DNA of 64,000 bases from Notospermus geniculatus (GCA_002633025.1 NMRB01000587.1:259683-323682); one strand, 5' to 3'; shown: positions 1 to 14,400, numbered from the stretch's first letter. Program-made: numbers and translations. Notes: a model not told the origin generated them from the letters alone.

Positions 1-740
1 ATGGACACACAGGGCTACCGCCAATAATGTGGGAGAGAGAGCCATTGATGAATATTCACGGAAACAGTCGAATATAACTAGATGATCCTCGGAAACAAAG
101 ACTTTTGAAATTAGCCAATCAGAATGGATTGTATTTGAATCAAAAAAGTTCGCTTGTTACAGAGTCGTGAAAATGACTAGAAACATTTCTCTTCGTCACG
201 AATTACGGTGACCCACGGAATGCTGGGACATTGGTGACCTCACCCAATGGATAAACTGTCCTATGTGGGAGCGCACTGCGGCATATTACGTCTGGTATTT
301 ATGACCTTTTACTCTTGATGCCCCAACCTGGGCCACGTCCAAGACGAGGGCCTCAAGGATTTCATTTTCAGCCCGATTTGAGATCTATTCCGACGAAGGC
401 GATCTACTGTGTCGCCCATCCATCGAGAATTCAAAATCTAAAACGCTGCTGACGTAGGCCTTGAAATGGCCTTGATACATTGACCTTGACTTTTGAATCA
501 CGACCTTGACCTCAAATCTCGAAACGGGCGGAATTCAATGTGTAGGCCTACTCTGTTCCGAATGCACGTGAGCAAGGAGAGCAGACGATCCCAGTTTCTC
601 TAAAATTAAAATAGACAACATGCTGGTTGTTCTTTATGTAAATTTTTGCTCGTATCTTGTAATACTTATTATCATAATTCTATTCTTTATTAAAGTAAAT
701 GTGTGTATACTGCCATGATTGACGCCTGTCAATCAAACAC

Positions 741-785
741 AATAAAGTAATTATTGAGGAGGTTTGTGTTGTGTTTTGTTTCTTC
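741..785 (+). terminator. Possible poly(A) site of a plus-strand gene lying to the left
   Basis: AATAAA at 741-746 is followed 15 bases later by a G/T-rich stretch (GTTTGTGTTGTGTTTTG). This is the layout of a cleavage and polyadenylation site. Bases 1-740 show no coding frame and could be a 3' UTR. Confidence 0.3.
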
Positions 786-3700
786 GAGACTGGTTTGGAC
801 ATTTCGCTTCGAAAACCCCCCGCAATGACATGCAACTTCTAAGAGTTTGTCCATAAGCCTTTAAATGCCAAACGAGCTCATAAGACACATGCCGATTTTC
901 CGCCGGTTTTCGTCAGTCGCCACCAGGGTGTGCCCTTGATAATAAGAGAGATCTTACCCATTTGTGTATATGTAACTTGGTTATCAGAGTTTCGTCAACG
1001 TCCATCGTCTGAAAGGAGTAGTAAAGCTACAGGTGGGCCATTTTGTGGCCTAAATGGCTATCCCCCTCCCACAAAACCACTTTAAAAAAACCTGAATTGA
1101 TAACGTCCGAGTCGGAGAGACACGATCTGACATTTGAGAAATGACCAGATTTTTTCTTTACAAAACTTAAAAGGTTAAGTGCAGCTTCTTCTGCTTACAT
1201 ATTCATCGTACGAGAGGACATCGTGACAAACTTGATTATTCACCCGGTGGGGCCACTTGAATGAAATGTTAAAAGTTATTTTAGCTTATCTGACCAAACT
1301 CACCGATTGATGAGCTTTGACAGGTAACCATTCAAACACGTCTGAACCAAAAACCTGTTCCTTGCCTTATCTTGACGTTTTCGGGTCCAATTCTGTCAAA
1401 ATTAGGCGGAAACCGGTCTCAATCGAACACCTGCCGAATGTTCAGACAGTCAACAATCTACAGAACGTTCAACATGACTCGATGTTTGGCGAAAGGTTAT
1501 TTTGGCCACTTCGTCGGGTGGAAAAAGTAACGCATTCTCAATGTAAATCTTCGCGCCAGTTTCCCATCAGACTGACTGAGCATGCGCGAACTCCTTGGAT
1601 TTCAATGTCAACGACCCAAGATGGCTGCCAGCGAACTAAACTTCTGAAGCGAGAACCGTGCATGGATCAACTGTCCAGGAAACGGTTCCTGTGAACGAAG
1701 ATACATGTAGGCCTACATGTCTTACCACGCAGTTAAAATATCGAATGTTCTTCCAAGAACACAATCTTATCTTTGTAATTTGGAAGAACTTGGCAGGGGA
1801 AATTCACGTTTCCAAACTTCAGCCACTTGCAAAGCGAAACTACCTGCTCAACTCAGCGTGCTTTCGGAGAATCCTATCTTATCTCTGCTTTATCGTTTTA
1901 TTTCGTGGGCTAAAGGATGGGGTGACAAACAAACAAAGACAAACAAATAAAAAGAAAAGGAAAGAAGAATATGCAAAATGAATCATAGAGGGATCGCCCC
2001 TTGAACGACTTTCGTGGGAAAGATGGCCGATTTAGTGACTTCTCAGAAGATGAATTCGCAGGTTCGTGCTGGTTGTCATCCATAATTAGTGGTGACGTCA
2101 GTCATACAATAGATCTAGAATTCCTAAATGGTTGTTGAGTAACAGATGTGGAGTTGGAGACACAGACTTCATGGCCTCTAAATTGGCGTTCGTACGTGAT
2201 ATTCCACTGAGGGCTGATAGAGTCAGAGTGGAGAGGTCGAAACATCTACACTATCTCCTCGAAGACGTGCGTGGGTTCGATTCCCAGTCAGAGGAACTCC
2301 CGAGGTGTCGGAATGGATCACCTAACTGGAGAACTCAGATTTCCACCTATATGGCATAAAACCCGCCCAATCACCTCACAAAATCTACCTTAGTTCTCAG
2401 TGTGATAAAAAAACACTTTCACTGAAAAAATGTCATGTAGATGAAATTTCACAAGGCTACGTTGATCAATAAAGTCTGTTTATTGAACATTTCGGTCAAA
2501 CAGCGAAGATCTGACAAAGACAGAATGCTTGTTTACGTCGGTCATCATCCGTAGATCAAAGAACATACCGCAAAATGGTGAGGGTAAGAACAAAGTGTGA
2601 TCCTCTAGAAATCATCAATCACCGAAAAACACAAACACTTCATCTCCTGGACGTCTTCCAACTAAGCCTATAAGGTCAGTTACCGGTATTTGGAACAGAC
2701 ATCCTTCAGAATATTTCACTTCATGAAATGATAAGGCATGGGTGTATGATTATTTCTAACAAAAATGTGTCATTTGAATGCAATATGGCCGAACTGAACT
2801 CTATATTATTTATAATGGAGAATAGCCAAACTTCTGGTTTTGCAGTCTTAATGCGTGTTCATCCCAACGTCATCGAAATTTACGAATTACACCGGTTTCA
2901 CTGCCCGAAGTAAACTTGCAGCTATATGGCCGCCATGGCAGCCATATTTGACGACGTTGCAAATATGGCGCTCATATTCAACGCACGGAGTTCCTGATAG
3001 GAATCACTCGCGTTATCCTAAAATAGTAGAAAACTGAATAAATTTCGAGCAAGTCGACATGAAATTTTGAAGTTCATAGTAGCTGAAATAAAAAGATGAT
3101 CTCAGACACTACAAAAGCAATCGAGGCCACCTGCAGTGACAGCCGTCATTGTGTGAGTGATCAACTATGTTTGGTGGTAGGCTCAGCAAATCTTCGGTTC
3201 ACTTCGAACACAATCTTGACTTTCTCGTCAACGAGACGTGTTTTTAGTTTAAATTAAACAGTAAAACAAATATTCTGTCAGAGATAAATTATCAAAAACA
3301 TGCGTTTTGAGACTGTCTAGTCGTAAATTTCCAGACGTCCTAGTTAGATCATTTTGAAGTGCTATTTCCCGCAATGTCTTTGAAGTTTAGTGTAATGAAA
3401 TTTGTCCACCCTCAAAATGACATGACGATATGACACCAGCTTCAAGGAGTTGATCTATCATATTTACTTATCATCAGCGACCCATTGATCCGGGTCGCTT
3501 GTGACATGAACAATGAGAACACGAGCAGACGTGATAGGAATCAAAGAACCAGAAATCACTCCACATGATGTGTGGGAACGCTCGTCCTCAAAGAAAAGAT
3601 CTCTGAAACAACATCGAATTCACGGAAAACNAAAGCAATTGTTCCGGTGGCGAACAATGGTCTGGCGGACTGCGAACAACTGACTTCATCTGGGTGCGTA

Positions 3701-6143
3701 CACTTACGATGCTTTCTGAATGAGATAAAGAGAAATCACCATTGCCCGAGACCTAATCCAAGTAAAGCTTCAATCGACACGATTCATACTGTCGTGCGAG
3801 TTTGGACCACACTCCAGCGCACACAGGCTCCTATAAATTATTTCGATAGGCAATCTTCACGCGCTGGCGAGCTTGTAGTCGATCGCCTCTCGCCTTGTTT
3901 GACAAGTTTTCGTTAGCATTCAAATGTGACTTTTAACGCCAGTGCGCATGTAAAACGCTTGTTCTGCGCGGAATTACAAGTGTTTGTCTTGTACGAGCAA
4001 TTTTGTCGCCAAAATTCACTTCTGGATCATTGGATAACTGAGTGGTTGCTTTCGCGGCTGGAGGCAATCACCTTGAGTGGGGACCGTCTCAGTAGCGTAG
4101 GGAGACAAACTACATTCAAGACCCGTCTCGGGGGTTTCCCGCGATTCTCCCAACCGGTTTCAACACACCTTGGCCACGGTAGCCATGTGAGCGCTTGGTC
4201 TCATGCACTTGACGTTCATCATGGATGACAACGGGAAACCGGAGATTCTGAAACGGGCCCAACATGGCGGTTTTTCTTACCGTCTGTCCTGTCGTCCCAA
4301 CTGATGAACTGTTCGTCCACGTGTCCTCTGCTTTCTGACCTTTCACATTTCTCTGCCCGCGTAGTTTTCGTCAACAGATGAAAATTGGTCCTTGCCCGGG
4401 CCTACTCAAAGCCGTACAGTGTGGACAACTTAGGGCCAAATTGCCACAATGTACGCACGAGCCCAAACTGGACATGCTGGAGTGGAGAGGCCTTTTAGAT
4501 TACATAACACGACACTCTGTCCAGTTGAGTACATGAACACATTCCTTGCCTACCGTGAGTGCCTTCCTAGGCTTGTTCGAGGACACGGGTCAGTCCTGAT
4601 TCTATAGGGGAGGATGAAACGTTCTTTGGCGACTGAGCTTGGGTGGGGGTGGGGGAGGGCACTGGCTAACCCTCACTAGCTGTGATGGATATGAGACACG
4701 GTCTGCCTGCGGCCCTGTAGGCCTACTTGCTTCTTGAAGTCCTTCCTACTCAACCGATGACCCACTGCGTGCAAGGCAAGGGCGTCAACTGCGTTGGGCG
4801 TCAACTACGTGGACATAGACAGATGCGGACGAAACTGCGTTGCACTCATGTGACATGTCATGGCCCCGGGTCTCCCCTGGTAGACATGTTCCCAGCCCAT
4901 CTCGAGTCACACCAGAGAGGACATGTCTTGTTATTTTAAGAGATCTGTGCGCTAAATCGAGCAGAAACAAGCGGAAATGGAAACGTTGCAATCACCAGTG
5001 TATCGGGAGATGGGATCAGTGTTCGCGGGACTGGCAAAATCACGAGTCGTTCAGTATTTGTTCATCGTCAGTTCTTATCGCCGTCAGCGAAGATGACGGC
5101 AGAGGTTCAGTTACTTTATGGAGTCATCACCACGGTGTAAAGTTAGGACGGTAAAATAGGGAGGTTTAGAGAGGGTCCGTCAAAGAAAAGCATCGCATCG
5201 GGAAAGCGTTCAACCAATCAGGGAGGAGGCGGTAACACGGAACGACACCTACCGAAGAATCTGATTGGTGGAACGCCTGCACGACGCGCCAGTCTGTCGG
5301 CGTTAAGGCGGTCCTCCACGTGATTTTTCTGCCCCCAATGGGCAATTCGGCATTGTTGGCTTCCTCACGATGGTACCCATCATGAAGCAGGGCTTTTGGC
5401 TGCTAAAAAAGGTGACAACATTTTACAGTTGTTGATCCTTTTATTGTATGTTCAATGTTATAATACAAATATACATGTATCACATCAATACTACAGAAGT
5501 ACAAGGCTAACACGTTACGGTAAGGAAGAGCAATTCTGGCACAAATAAAGGTATCCATGTTACAAACGCAGTTATTTCTCATTTTTCTATCCCGCCACAT
5601 CAATTCTATTTCATGCTACAAATCTAGGGATAAGACACTATCTATTGACTGAAGGTGGTAATCCGAGATGAACCAAACGTTCCGATTGGTCAGTACGAAA
5701 ACATAGTGCATTGAACAGCCAATGAATGTCACTGAAACATTCCATATCAACATGGAGGTCTCTTACAGGCAATTTCATTGGTCAAAATGTTATTTACCGT
5801 TTATCTCAAAACAGCGTAATAAGATTACAAGAAGTTCATCAAGCATAGAGACTATAAACTGTCAAATATTTAGGATTAATGACATAGTTATCAATAAATG
5901 CAGAGGTAATTTTGATTACATGATGATAATTATGGAATACGTAGTTTGTCACATTCCATCAAATTATTCAAGATATGATCTTTCAAATAAAGAAGCTTTT
6001 CTTGACCATCTCAGGATCGACTTGGACGCCAGACATGTCCGATTGTTCACTGAAGAAGAGAAGAAAAATAATCAAAACATGTTTATCACTGATCAGGAAT
6101 GGTCCGATAATGCCATTTGGAACAGTTCAGTTCCACAACCTAC
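786..6143. other. Non-coding stretch, left end
   Basis: Unique-looking sequence with short chance frames only. It contains one SINE-like block at 2205-2350 and an N at 3631. A possible minus exon near 4270-4335 lacks a pyrimidine tract and was not accepted. Confidence 0.4.
2205..2350 (+). mobile_element. SINE-like block, diverged
   Basis: B box GGGTTCGATTCCCAGTCAG is clear; the A box is poor. Confidence 0.45.
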
Positions 6144-6205
6144 CTGACGGGTCTTTGCTTTTCCAGCTTCTTTTTCGATGACTTGTTGGAACTTGCTGTT
6201 TTCTC
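6144..6205 (-). CDS. Unidentified gene, 62-base Lys-rich exon
   Basis: ATCTTTAG|GAG to CAG|GTAGGT. It reads EKTASSNKSSKKKLEKQRPV and leaves in phase 2. The phase fits the preceding exon and the composition continues it. Confidence 0.42.
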
Positions 6206-9200
6206 CTAAAGATACATGAGAATCACAAAAACCAAGTAAATTATTGTAATTAACACGCAAAACTATTGTCACTTTTCAGATTCTTTCTTCATCTTGACGT
6301 ACGTAAGTTAGGAACTGTGCATTCGCGTTTTTTGAGCAACACAAAGCAGGAAAATGAATTCAGAATATAAACTGGAAAAGTTGGAACTCTAAGAAACAAC
6401 CTTCACCATTTGAATGAAAATGAAAGAAATTTTGGACTCTAACCCTAAATGAACAAAAATGCTCGAAAAAACCATCACCATTTTTTTGAAACGAGCTGAT
6501 CTAAGTAATCTAAGATTCATGGGAGAGTGGAAGATGGGCTGGTGTGGGGGACAACGCCCATGGTGTTGTGGGGGGGGGGGGATCACAGGGACATGCCAAA
6601 ACGAATGGTGTTCGAAGGATGTTGACAAAACTGGAATTGTCATTCGTTGCTGGCAATATCTTGGCACGTGACTTGCCTACAGAGAATAAAAGAAAGGAAT
6701 GGGCCAGAATCACCCGCCAGCGTTGATTCTTGGAGAAGAAAAACTTGTTGGAATAAGAATAAAGAAGAGAGAGAGTGGTGGGGAACGAACCTGTCTGAAT
6801 GATGGAAGTCGCATACTGTTCACTCTCTTCTAGATACGAGGTGGTAAAGAAGATTCAAATACCGGTAGGTAAACTTGGTGTTAGATTCGTAGTCAAAATA
6901 AGAACAAACGTCATGAAAACCTTTTCTTTTTAATCAACCAGTTATGATCCACCAATTTGAGAATGAATTTCATTTTTCATTCAATTACAGCATAATCTTT
7001 GCACCTTTGTCCTGTTTTCAAAGATGAATCGCTCCTTAATTCAGACGGTAATATCGGTCCACTTGACTGGTCTCTAAACCATCCTGGCAGAAAATAGGCA
7101 TTAAATCCTTGAGTTTTGATCTAATTATTTGTTCAATGACACAAACTGGGCGATGATTAAAAAGTCACATGACCATCGGGGTGTGATCATGAAATAAGCG
7201 ATGTAAGTAATCTCATCTGATGTTTAATTTGAGAAGGGTTCACGTTAAAGGAAAACGTTTTGCATCCTTTAGCATAAGATTTACGGATCTGCACGTTGAC
7301 TGGTTCCCTATCCTTTCACCTACTGTGCTTTTAGCCCCAGTCACATATCCACTCCGCGACCCGTACGGCGAGTAAAAACAGACATTTTGGCCAATTTCTA
7401 AGGTGCCCAGTTTGATCCAGACTAATGTCCGCTTAACTATTGAGGCAATATTTGGCATAATTCATCTTAGATCCGTGTTTCAGTCTCTAAAATCCACGGC
7501 AAGCCACTGGGTGGGGAAAATCGTACGGGGCCCGGTGGATTTGTGTCCGAGGCTTTGCCCATAGGAATGGGAGATGAAACCAGTTTACGTGCAGGACTTG
7601 TGGATCGGCAGGTTGACTGGTTCTCTATTCTTTCACTGCTTTAGCCATAGGGATGGGGGATGAAACCAGTTTACGTGCAGGACTTGTGGATCGGCAGGTT
7701 GACTGGTTCTCTATTCTTTCACTGCTTTAGCCACAGGAATGGGAGATGAAACCAGTCAACTTGAGGACTTGCGGATCGTTAGGTTGACTGGTTCTCTATC
7801 CTTTCACAATTCTTTAGTTATAGGAATGGGAGATAAAACCAGTCAACTTGTAGGACTTGTGGATCCTTAAGTTGACTGGTTGCCTACCCTCTCAGGGTGC
7901 TTAACCATAGGGATGGAGAGGAAACCAGTGAACTCATGCCCTACAGGAACTTAGTGAATACGTTCCGTGACCATCAGCGTAATATAAGATTAATCATTTA
8001 TTTCGTTAAGCATTTTCCAGATTATTTATTCCACTAAGTGATCGTTAATTAAGAGAAAGTTATCTCGGCTGTCACGTGTTTCATTTCATTTCTTGTCTGA
8101 TTTTGAGATAATAACAAAATGGAGAGATTTCCGGTTCGTTTCCGATCAGAGATGGATGGTAATATGGAATGTTTTGACAAGGACAATCACAATAGGATAC
8201 TGATCAGACAGGACAATGACTAGAAGGCAAAGAAGGGACAAACATGATGATAATTAGACACGAGGTCATGGTGGCGTAGTGCCTGGCATGTGGAACTCGT
8301 AGTCAAGAAGTCATAGGTGCAAGACCCATCGTCACGCCAGCGATTTTGTTCACATCATTTCACGTCACGCTGTCACCGAAAACTAGTGCTTAGATCACAG
8401 TCAGGAGGTCGTGGGTGCGATTTCCAGTGTTTCAGAATAGAAATCATGCTGGAGTTCTTCACGGAATCAGCAGGACGGTGGGGGGATTATATTGTATATC
8501 GTATATGGTATCAGATTTTTTTCGTCAGGGCCGAAGCCATAGATTTAATTGGCCCTGGTAAGTACGGAGGAGGCCATCTCAAGCTACTCATGTTCCCCAC
8601 TTGGATGGGGTCTTTTACTTGCCCTTGCAAAAGGCACAAGGTACAAGGCACCACGGCTTACTGTCCCATTCGACTTATCACAGGATTGAGCTCATCAACA
8701 TGATAATGGCATAGTTCCTTGAGTCCTAGACCGAGGATGTTGGAAAGTTGACGACGTCTTCCTCGTTCAAACAGACCTCGCATCATCTTGTCAATTAAAT
8801 AGCTCATCCTCCGCCATGATCAATCTTATATCACATTAACTTCCTAATATACTTCAACTCCGTTCACCCAAACATATCATTTCATATCATAAGATTAACT
8901 TTCACATCTAAATCAACAGAATCAGACAAACTCGGCCTTTAAACAACATCATTTTCTCCGTTCGTTCTGCCAATTATGAGGAGCGTCAGATCAATTACTG
9001 TCAGTGACCAGTCAACGATGTTTTGATAAATCTTAATTAACAGAACTAATTAGATCTTAGATTCCTATCAATCATAATGTCGATCAAGAAACCGTTTAAT
9101 CAAACGGTGATCATTTTTGAAATGAAGTTTGTTCAACATGCTGTAAACACGAGGCTGACACTGACGCCAGCCACCATTTTTAAGACGTGGTCTGGGGTCA

Positions 9201-11441
9201 CAAAGGATTGTCAACAGAAGATTTTTTTAGTATTTTTTTGTGATGACAAATCACTTCCTTTATCCATCCAACATTCGATATCAGTTGGCATTCACTGAGA
9301 TGTTACGTCCAGTCGCCATCAGAAGTACAGTAGCTCTAGTCCAACGACAAAGGGGTTTCTCCAGAGCTCTTGTCCAACCACAAAGGAGGTTCTCCAGAGC
9401 TCTTGTCTGACCACAAAGGAGGTTCTCCAGAGATCTTGTCTGACCACAAAGGGGGTTCTCTAGCTCTTTTGTCTACCCACGAAGTGGGTTCAATCTCTGG
9501 CTCTTGACCAAACCCATAATAGCAGTTCTCTGGCTCTTGTCTGACCATGAAGGGGTTTTCTAGGCCTAGCTCTTTTCTGGCCACTACGAAGGGGTTTTAG
9601 GCACATGTCCAACCACATAGGGGTTCACCAGCTCTTGTTTGCCCATGTAGTGGGTTACCTGGCTCTTGACCAAACACATAGGGGTTCTCTGGCTCTTGAC
9701 CAAACACATAGGGGTTCTCTGGCTCTTGACCAAACACATAGGGGTTCTCTGGCTCTTGTCCGACCACAAAGGGGTTCCTCTAACTCTTGTCTTTACCCTA
9801 AGTCGAGTTCCACAGGAAGAGATAGATTCAGAAGCCTTACCAAGTGAAATAGTTGGAAGGGTAAGCTATACTTACAGAAGCTCGTCTGAAGAGATTAGGA
9901 GATCTCGGAGGACTCTTACTGCGGGTGCTACTAGTGGTCTTGGATTTTCTGAAGCTTGCACGGATATTGTTGTTAAGGGGAATGAGGAGGGAACTGATGC
10001 CTTGGGATTTGCCAGAACTGCTCTTCACGTTACCGTTCGCATCACTATCGTCTGAAATATCAAGTTGGTGACGGTCTATGCAGATATGGGTTTACACTTT
10101 CCCTGGATGAAGGGGACCAAGATGTCCATGGCAAGAAAAAGGTGCAGGAGTTGATCCAGTTTTCAAATCAGATCTCAGATTTTAAGGTGTGTCATCACTC
10201 TCCAACAGCACCCTCGCTCAAAGAGAACGTTCGGTGGGTTGAGAGTCCCAAACTTCACTTCTGGAGAGTGCTTCACTTTCAGGGCACCATACCCACAAAA
10301 TGAGTTTTGAATCGACAGCAGCATAAACAAACCGAGAAAGTGATGTCGGGACACCTTTTTGCTGCCATGACACCCAAGGGCCTATACACAGGAAATGACC
10401 AATCAGAGCCATTATTACACAGCATGGGTAGGAAATCTTGGTGGTGATTGGCAGATATATACCCAATGAAGTCCCTGTGAAGGACAAGTTGAGCCAGACT
10501 ACTCCAAAATACTGTATATATGAAAATTTGACCCAATCTGCGAATACCCCAACAATCAGCAAATGATCCCATCTCTCAAACCCCTGAAGATATTATTCTC
10601 ACAGATGATCAATTTGGGGATACGTCCGCCACCCATGGGATGAGGTTCTTTTGAAATACTCATTTAGAACTCGAAGAGTCAAAATAGACAAGCTGGCACC
10701 AAATACCATGACGAGGTCCACAAGGTGGTCCCACAGGAACCAAATTATTCACTCATTCACTAAGCTTGTGCGAGACTTGCAGATCCAAAGACTGGTTCCA
10801 TATTCTTTGAGTGTGCTTCTGGCATAGGGACGGAGGATGGAACCAGTCAAATCACAAATCTAAAATCCTGCAGAGGCGTTGTCACTGAACTTGTACCAAT
10901 GCTACCACAACGCCAGAGAGTGAGTTCTTAATGAGTATTCGTGATAGATATTGTGTAAGCATGGACCAAGAAGAGCTCCTTGACTTACAGCACTCTTACG
11001 CCTATATCGCCCTTTCTGCCGAAACAGAGCTGATGGACTTTTTTGTCCATTTACTGGAGACGTAGGCGTCTTCGCTTTTGGAATTGCTAACTTTGGAGCA
11101 AATATCTCGGATAGTATGTCTAGAAATAAAGTTGGTTTGATTCCACTTATGCCTTGTCTGGTTAGAAGATATGTCCGGACATTATGAGAAATTCTTCTAC
11201 AACCTCAGCAATCCACATTTGGGGCCTACTACCGATCGAGATAGCTTCGCAAGGCAATTGTTAAGTTGGCTGAGCCTGCAGTTTTTGAGACAAAACAGAC
11301 CTGGCCAGGGAGCCCTGGCATGATGCCCATGGCAAGAATTACCCGAACCTTGAATTCGGGCTATAAACCTCCAAGAGTAGGCCCTACCCTCGCTGACCGA
11401 CTTACCTGATGCGTCAGGTTTCCTTGCAGGTTGAAGAAGAT
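6144..11441 (-). CDS. Unidentified gene, internal exons encoding a Ser/Lys/Arg-rich segment
   Basis: Three exons with consensus splice sites fit one reading frame: 11441-11406 (phase 1 in, phase 1 out), 10051-9876 (phase 1 in, 0 out) and 6205-6144 (phase 0 in, 2 out). Together they encode about 90 residues. Notable stretches are QPARKPDASDDSDANGN, SSLLIPLNNNIRASFRKSK, RSKSPPRSPNLFRRAS and SSKKKLEKQRP. The composition is basic and Ser-rich, apparently disordered, with several RxxS and SP sites suited to kinases. I do not recognise the family. No start, stop or folded domain was seen, so the rest of the gene is either elsewhere in the window in short exons or outside it. It lies downstream of SOWAH on the same strand and is not part of it, because SOWAH has its own stop. 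Confidence 0.5.
7553..7935. repeat. Tandem repeat, unit about 86 bp
   Basis: About four to five copies of a unit with GGAATGGGAGATGAAACCAG and GGTTGACTGGTTCTCTAT. Diverged single copies lie near 7282-7340 and 10780-10860. Confidence 0.85.
8257..8440 (+). mobile_element. SINE-like block, diverged
   Basis: ATGGTGGCGTAGTGCCTGG resembles an A box. Two decayed B-box-like words follow (GGTGCAAGACCC, GGGTGCGATTTCC). Confidence 0.4.
9340..9795. repeat. Minisatellite, unit 30-36 bp
   Basis: Repeats around GGGGTTCTCTGGCTCTTGAC. The cleanest block (9666-9755) has exact 30-bp units. Because units are multiples of three, frames stay open on both strands (LALDQTHRGS, CLVKSQRTPM); these are not genes. Confidence 0.92.
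9876..10051 (-). CDS. Unidentified gene, 176-base exon
   Basis: ATATTTCAG|AC to TCT|GTAAGT. Fifty-eight codons are open only in the frame set by the preceding exon. The residues IRASFRKSK and SKSPPRSPNLFRRAS stand out. Its 3' end lies about 80 bases from the 30-bp minisatellite at 9340-9795. Confidence 0.55.
11406..11441 (-). CDS. Unidentified gene, 36-base exon
   Basis: CCTTTTCAG|AT to CAG|GTAAGT, both strong sites. In the frame that joins the next exon it reads LLQPARKPDAS with a split Asp codon at the 3' border. Confidence 0.48.
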
Positions 11442-14400
11442 CTGAAAAGGAGAAGAGATTATGTAAGAGACTGAAACATGACAAAAGGACAGGGTGAAAA
11501 TTAAAACCCTTTCCTAATGATTTCAATGTTAACCTTGCAGACTCGTGCTCATGTTCATCTAAGATCAAGGTCAACTCCATGACAATGCCAAGGACAAATT
11601 TGGTCAATTTGAGTTCAAGGTCAAATTACTGTAGCATCAAGGACAAGGTTTCTCTGACAAGGTTTCTCTGCTGGCGGTGTTGCCTTGTGTGGAGACGTGG
11701 GTTCGAATCCAAGGTTTCTCTGAATGTTTCTTAAAATGAACATTTTTAAGTTATTTTCTCTCTAGAATGTAAGGCAAGTTCAGAGGCTGTGACATGTGTG
11801 TGGTTTTGGCAAGCGACTCGAGGAACGACTCTACGGAATGATGTGTTCTATGTTGGAATTGACTATTCATCTAATTATGCCTATTGCAAGCTGTGACTAG
11901 GATAGACTAGGTCAGTGCCAGTGAATCAATTGACTCCTAACATGCTAAATTATTGTTCAAAATGCTAAAAGGTGCTTCATTCGTCTCCTAAAGTGATTGT
12001 GTCTCAAACATGTTCCTATGCGCTTTGTGACTTGGATGCTGTCCACTAGGTCATCCACAAAATCTCTACGTGTGTACTTTTCACACAACAGAAGAAATCA
12101 AATGAATAGAGAGGAAAACTGGCGACCATCACCCACAGAATAAGACAGTTGTTGTTTCATGCACGTCATCACACTTTGAGAATGTTAGTATAAAATGTAG
12201 TTAAAATTCTGGTGTACAGTAAGATGAGAGCAATATTAGAGAGACGCACATCTCAAAACTTTGATTATCACACAAACATTTCACACCAAAGTTAATCATA
12301 ATATCACAATGTCAAAGAAATCAGAAAAGCGCCTTCCATGCATGCGTAAGAGAGGTGAAGAAAACATCTTATTCTTAAATGACAGGTATTTACAAAGTTT
12401 ATCACCATTCTTTCTGTTGAAATCCGTTCATTTCTTCACCAGTTTTTCAAACGGTATCTCTCATAAAGCTGAACAACATGCACAGAACATTGGACCTTTG
12501 CTGTTTCGTTCAAATTCTTCAATATTTGAGGCCAAAGGTGCAACTAGGTGCAATCAAAAAGCCATGCAACACAAACAATCTGCTAGGCCCAGTCTATCAT
12601 ACAACAAATCAACCAAAAAGCCATCATCAAACCTAAATCCTGGACAAATGTTGCCGATACCCTATACCACTTCAAATGATGTCCCAGTCAGAGGATTTTC
12701 TCACAACATTGCTCTAAGTCTGACTGTGGGTTCTCAATTTCTTTTGGTAGCCAGAGCAACATCTGTCCAGGGCTAACCTCTCTGGCGTACACATGCTTTC
12801 GTACCTCCTTTAGGTGACGTTGTCTGGAGAGCGAGACCTGCTCAGACGACTCGTGTGGTGATGAGATGGGTGCACACAGATAGGATTGCTTGACAAGCCA
12901 CGAAGGCCAGTGAAATTCTGTGAGACTGTTCATCACTCATAACAAATATATACATGTACATGTACATACTGAGAGATACATAGAGCAAAGGGTAGACAAA
13001 AAATATTCACATTGACCATTAAACCTCGGTTTTAACTCCATCCAATCCTTCCACCATGAGGGAGACCCAGTTGGCCAATGACAAGTTCTTCCATTTTCGA
13101 ACTATAGCTGAATGATTGCTACGTTGTAGGCCTAATCAGGCCAATGAGAAAACTAATTATTAATAAATCAAGCTTAACGATGTGATTATTCTTTCTCCAC
13201 CCTTTCCATTAGTCATGCTGTCCTAAGCCATCAGTGCACCCCGTACATTACATGGTTACTTACAACGTGAATCGACACGAACATGATCTACATGTATGAA
13301 AGGAAATGACATATGAATGGTTATTGTAAGCAAGATGAAGATGCGAAAAAAATGTAGGAAATGTGGTTAAAAATGAGATTAAAGGTTTGGAAATTAATCC
13401 GTGATTGCTCAGCCAAGTCATGAAATTACAGAAGCACAGAATTCAGGCATTGGGCCCTTTGAGGCCCATTTTGGGAGGGGCATTCCACATCTGCGTGTTT
13501 GCACAACTACGACAACACTCACAGTATTCTATGACATTAGATGCATAATGGGAATCTGAAACTCTTTTCTAGAGTTTCAGATTGTAAAGTTCCAGCCTGA
13601 AGAAGACCCCGGTTGGGGTCGAAAATTTGCAAATATTCTGGAAATTGACTTTATATACTTTATCATGATGGGAATACAATATAGCAAAAAAATCAAAACC
13701 AATTTGGCAGGAAAAACCAAAAATCGTGCTAACACTATCTGATGGAATATAAAAGGATAGTCTCACAGGATTAGAAACCAAAACTGATGAACATTAAGTG
13801 AGAAATAAAACAAAGCAATAAGTCCACCATTGCTTTTGCAGTGCTGACTAAATAATCCATTTGGAATGAAATTAATGCCTTTTTCCGTGGTTGATTTCAA
13901 AAACACAGTTTGACTCAAGTCAGAATGTGTTATTTTACTTGTTAAGTTTGAAAAGCACAGTTTGCTTCCTGTTGGTATTCGTGTATTTTTCATGTAACGT
14001 GGACCAACCGGTGGGTCCGTGATGGACTATTTTGAATCACGACTAATGGTAAAATGATTTCTTTCTCTTCGCTAGGACCACCCTCAATACAAATCTCCGA
14101 CAAGCTATTAAACGTCGCGTGTACAAATTGGAGACATGTTTTTCTTTTCTGCGGCAATATGTTCAAACTAAAGTGGCTTTACTCTTGGTTATGATGAAAA
14201 GTTTGCTGTCTAAACAAACCAGAGTTGAAATTCGGTGAAATTTGAATGGTCAGCAGGATGGAAATTGCGTGCAAAATGAAATCACCACAGTTATGTTGAC
14301 ACGAATACAAAGCCAAAACTTAGCGCCGCCATAAAAAACTCAGATTAGGATTTTTCAAAGTACATGTACGTCATGTATTCGCACCATTTCCAGTATTTTT

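Noticed and set aside
4270-4335. Candidate fourth exon of the unidentified minus-strand gene
   Set aside because: The phase would fit the exon at 6144, but the acceptor lacks a pyrimidine tract and the residues do not continue the composition.
5722-6147. 141-codon plus-strand frame
   Set aside because: AT-rich, no family. Its end runs into the opposite-strand exon at 6205-6144.
12261-12776. 171-codon plus-strand frame
   Set aside because: Low-complexity Ser/Asn/Lys composition, weak start context and no recognisable family; compatible with chance in AT-rich DNA.
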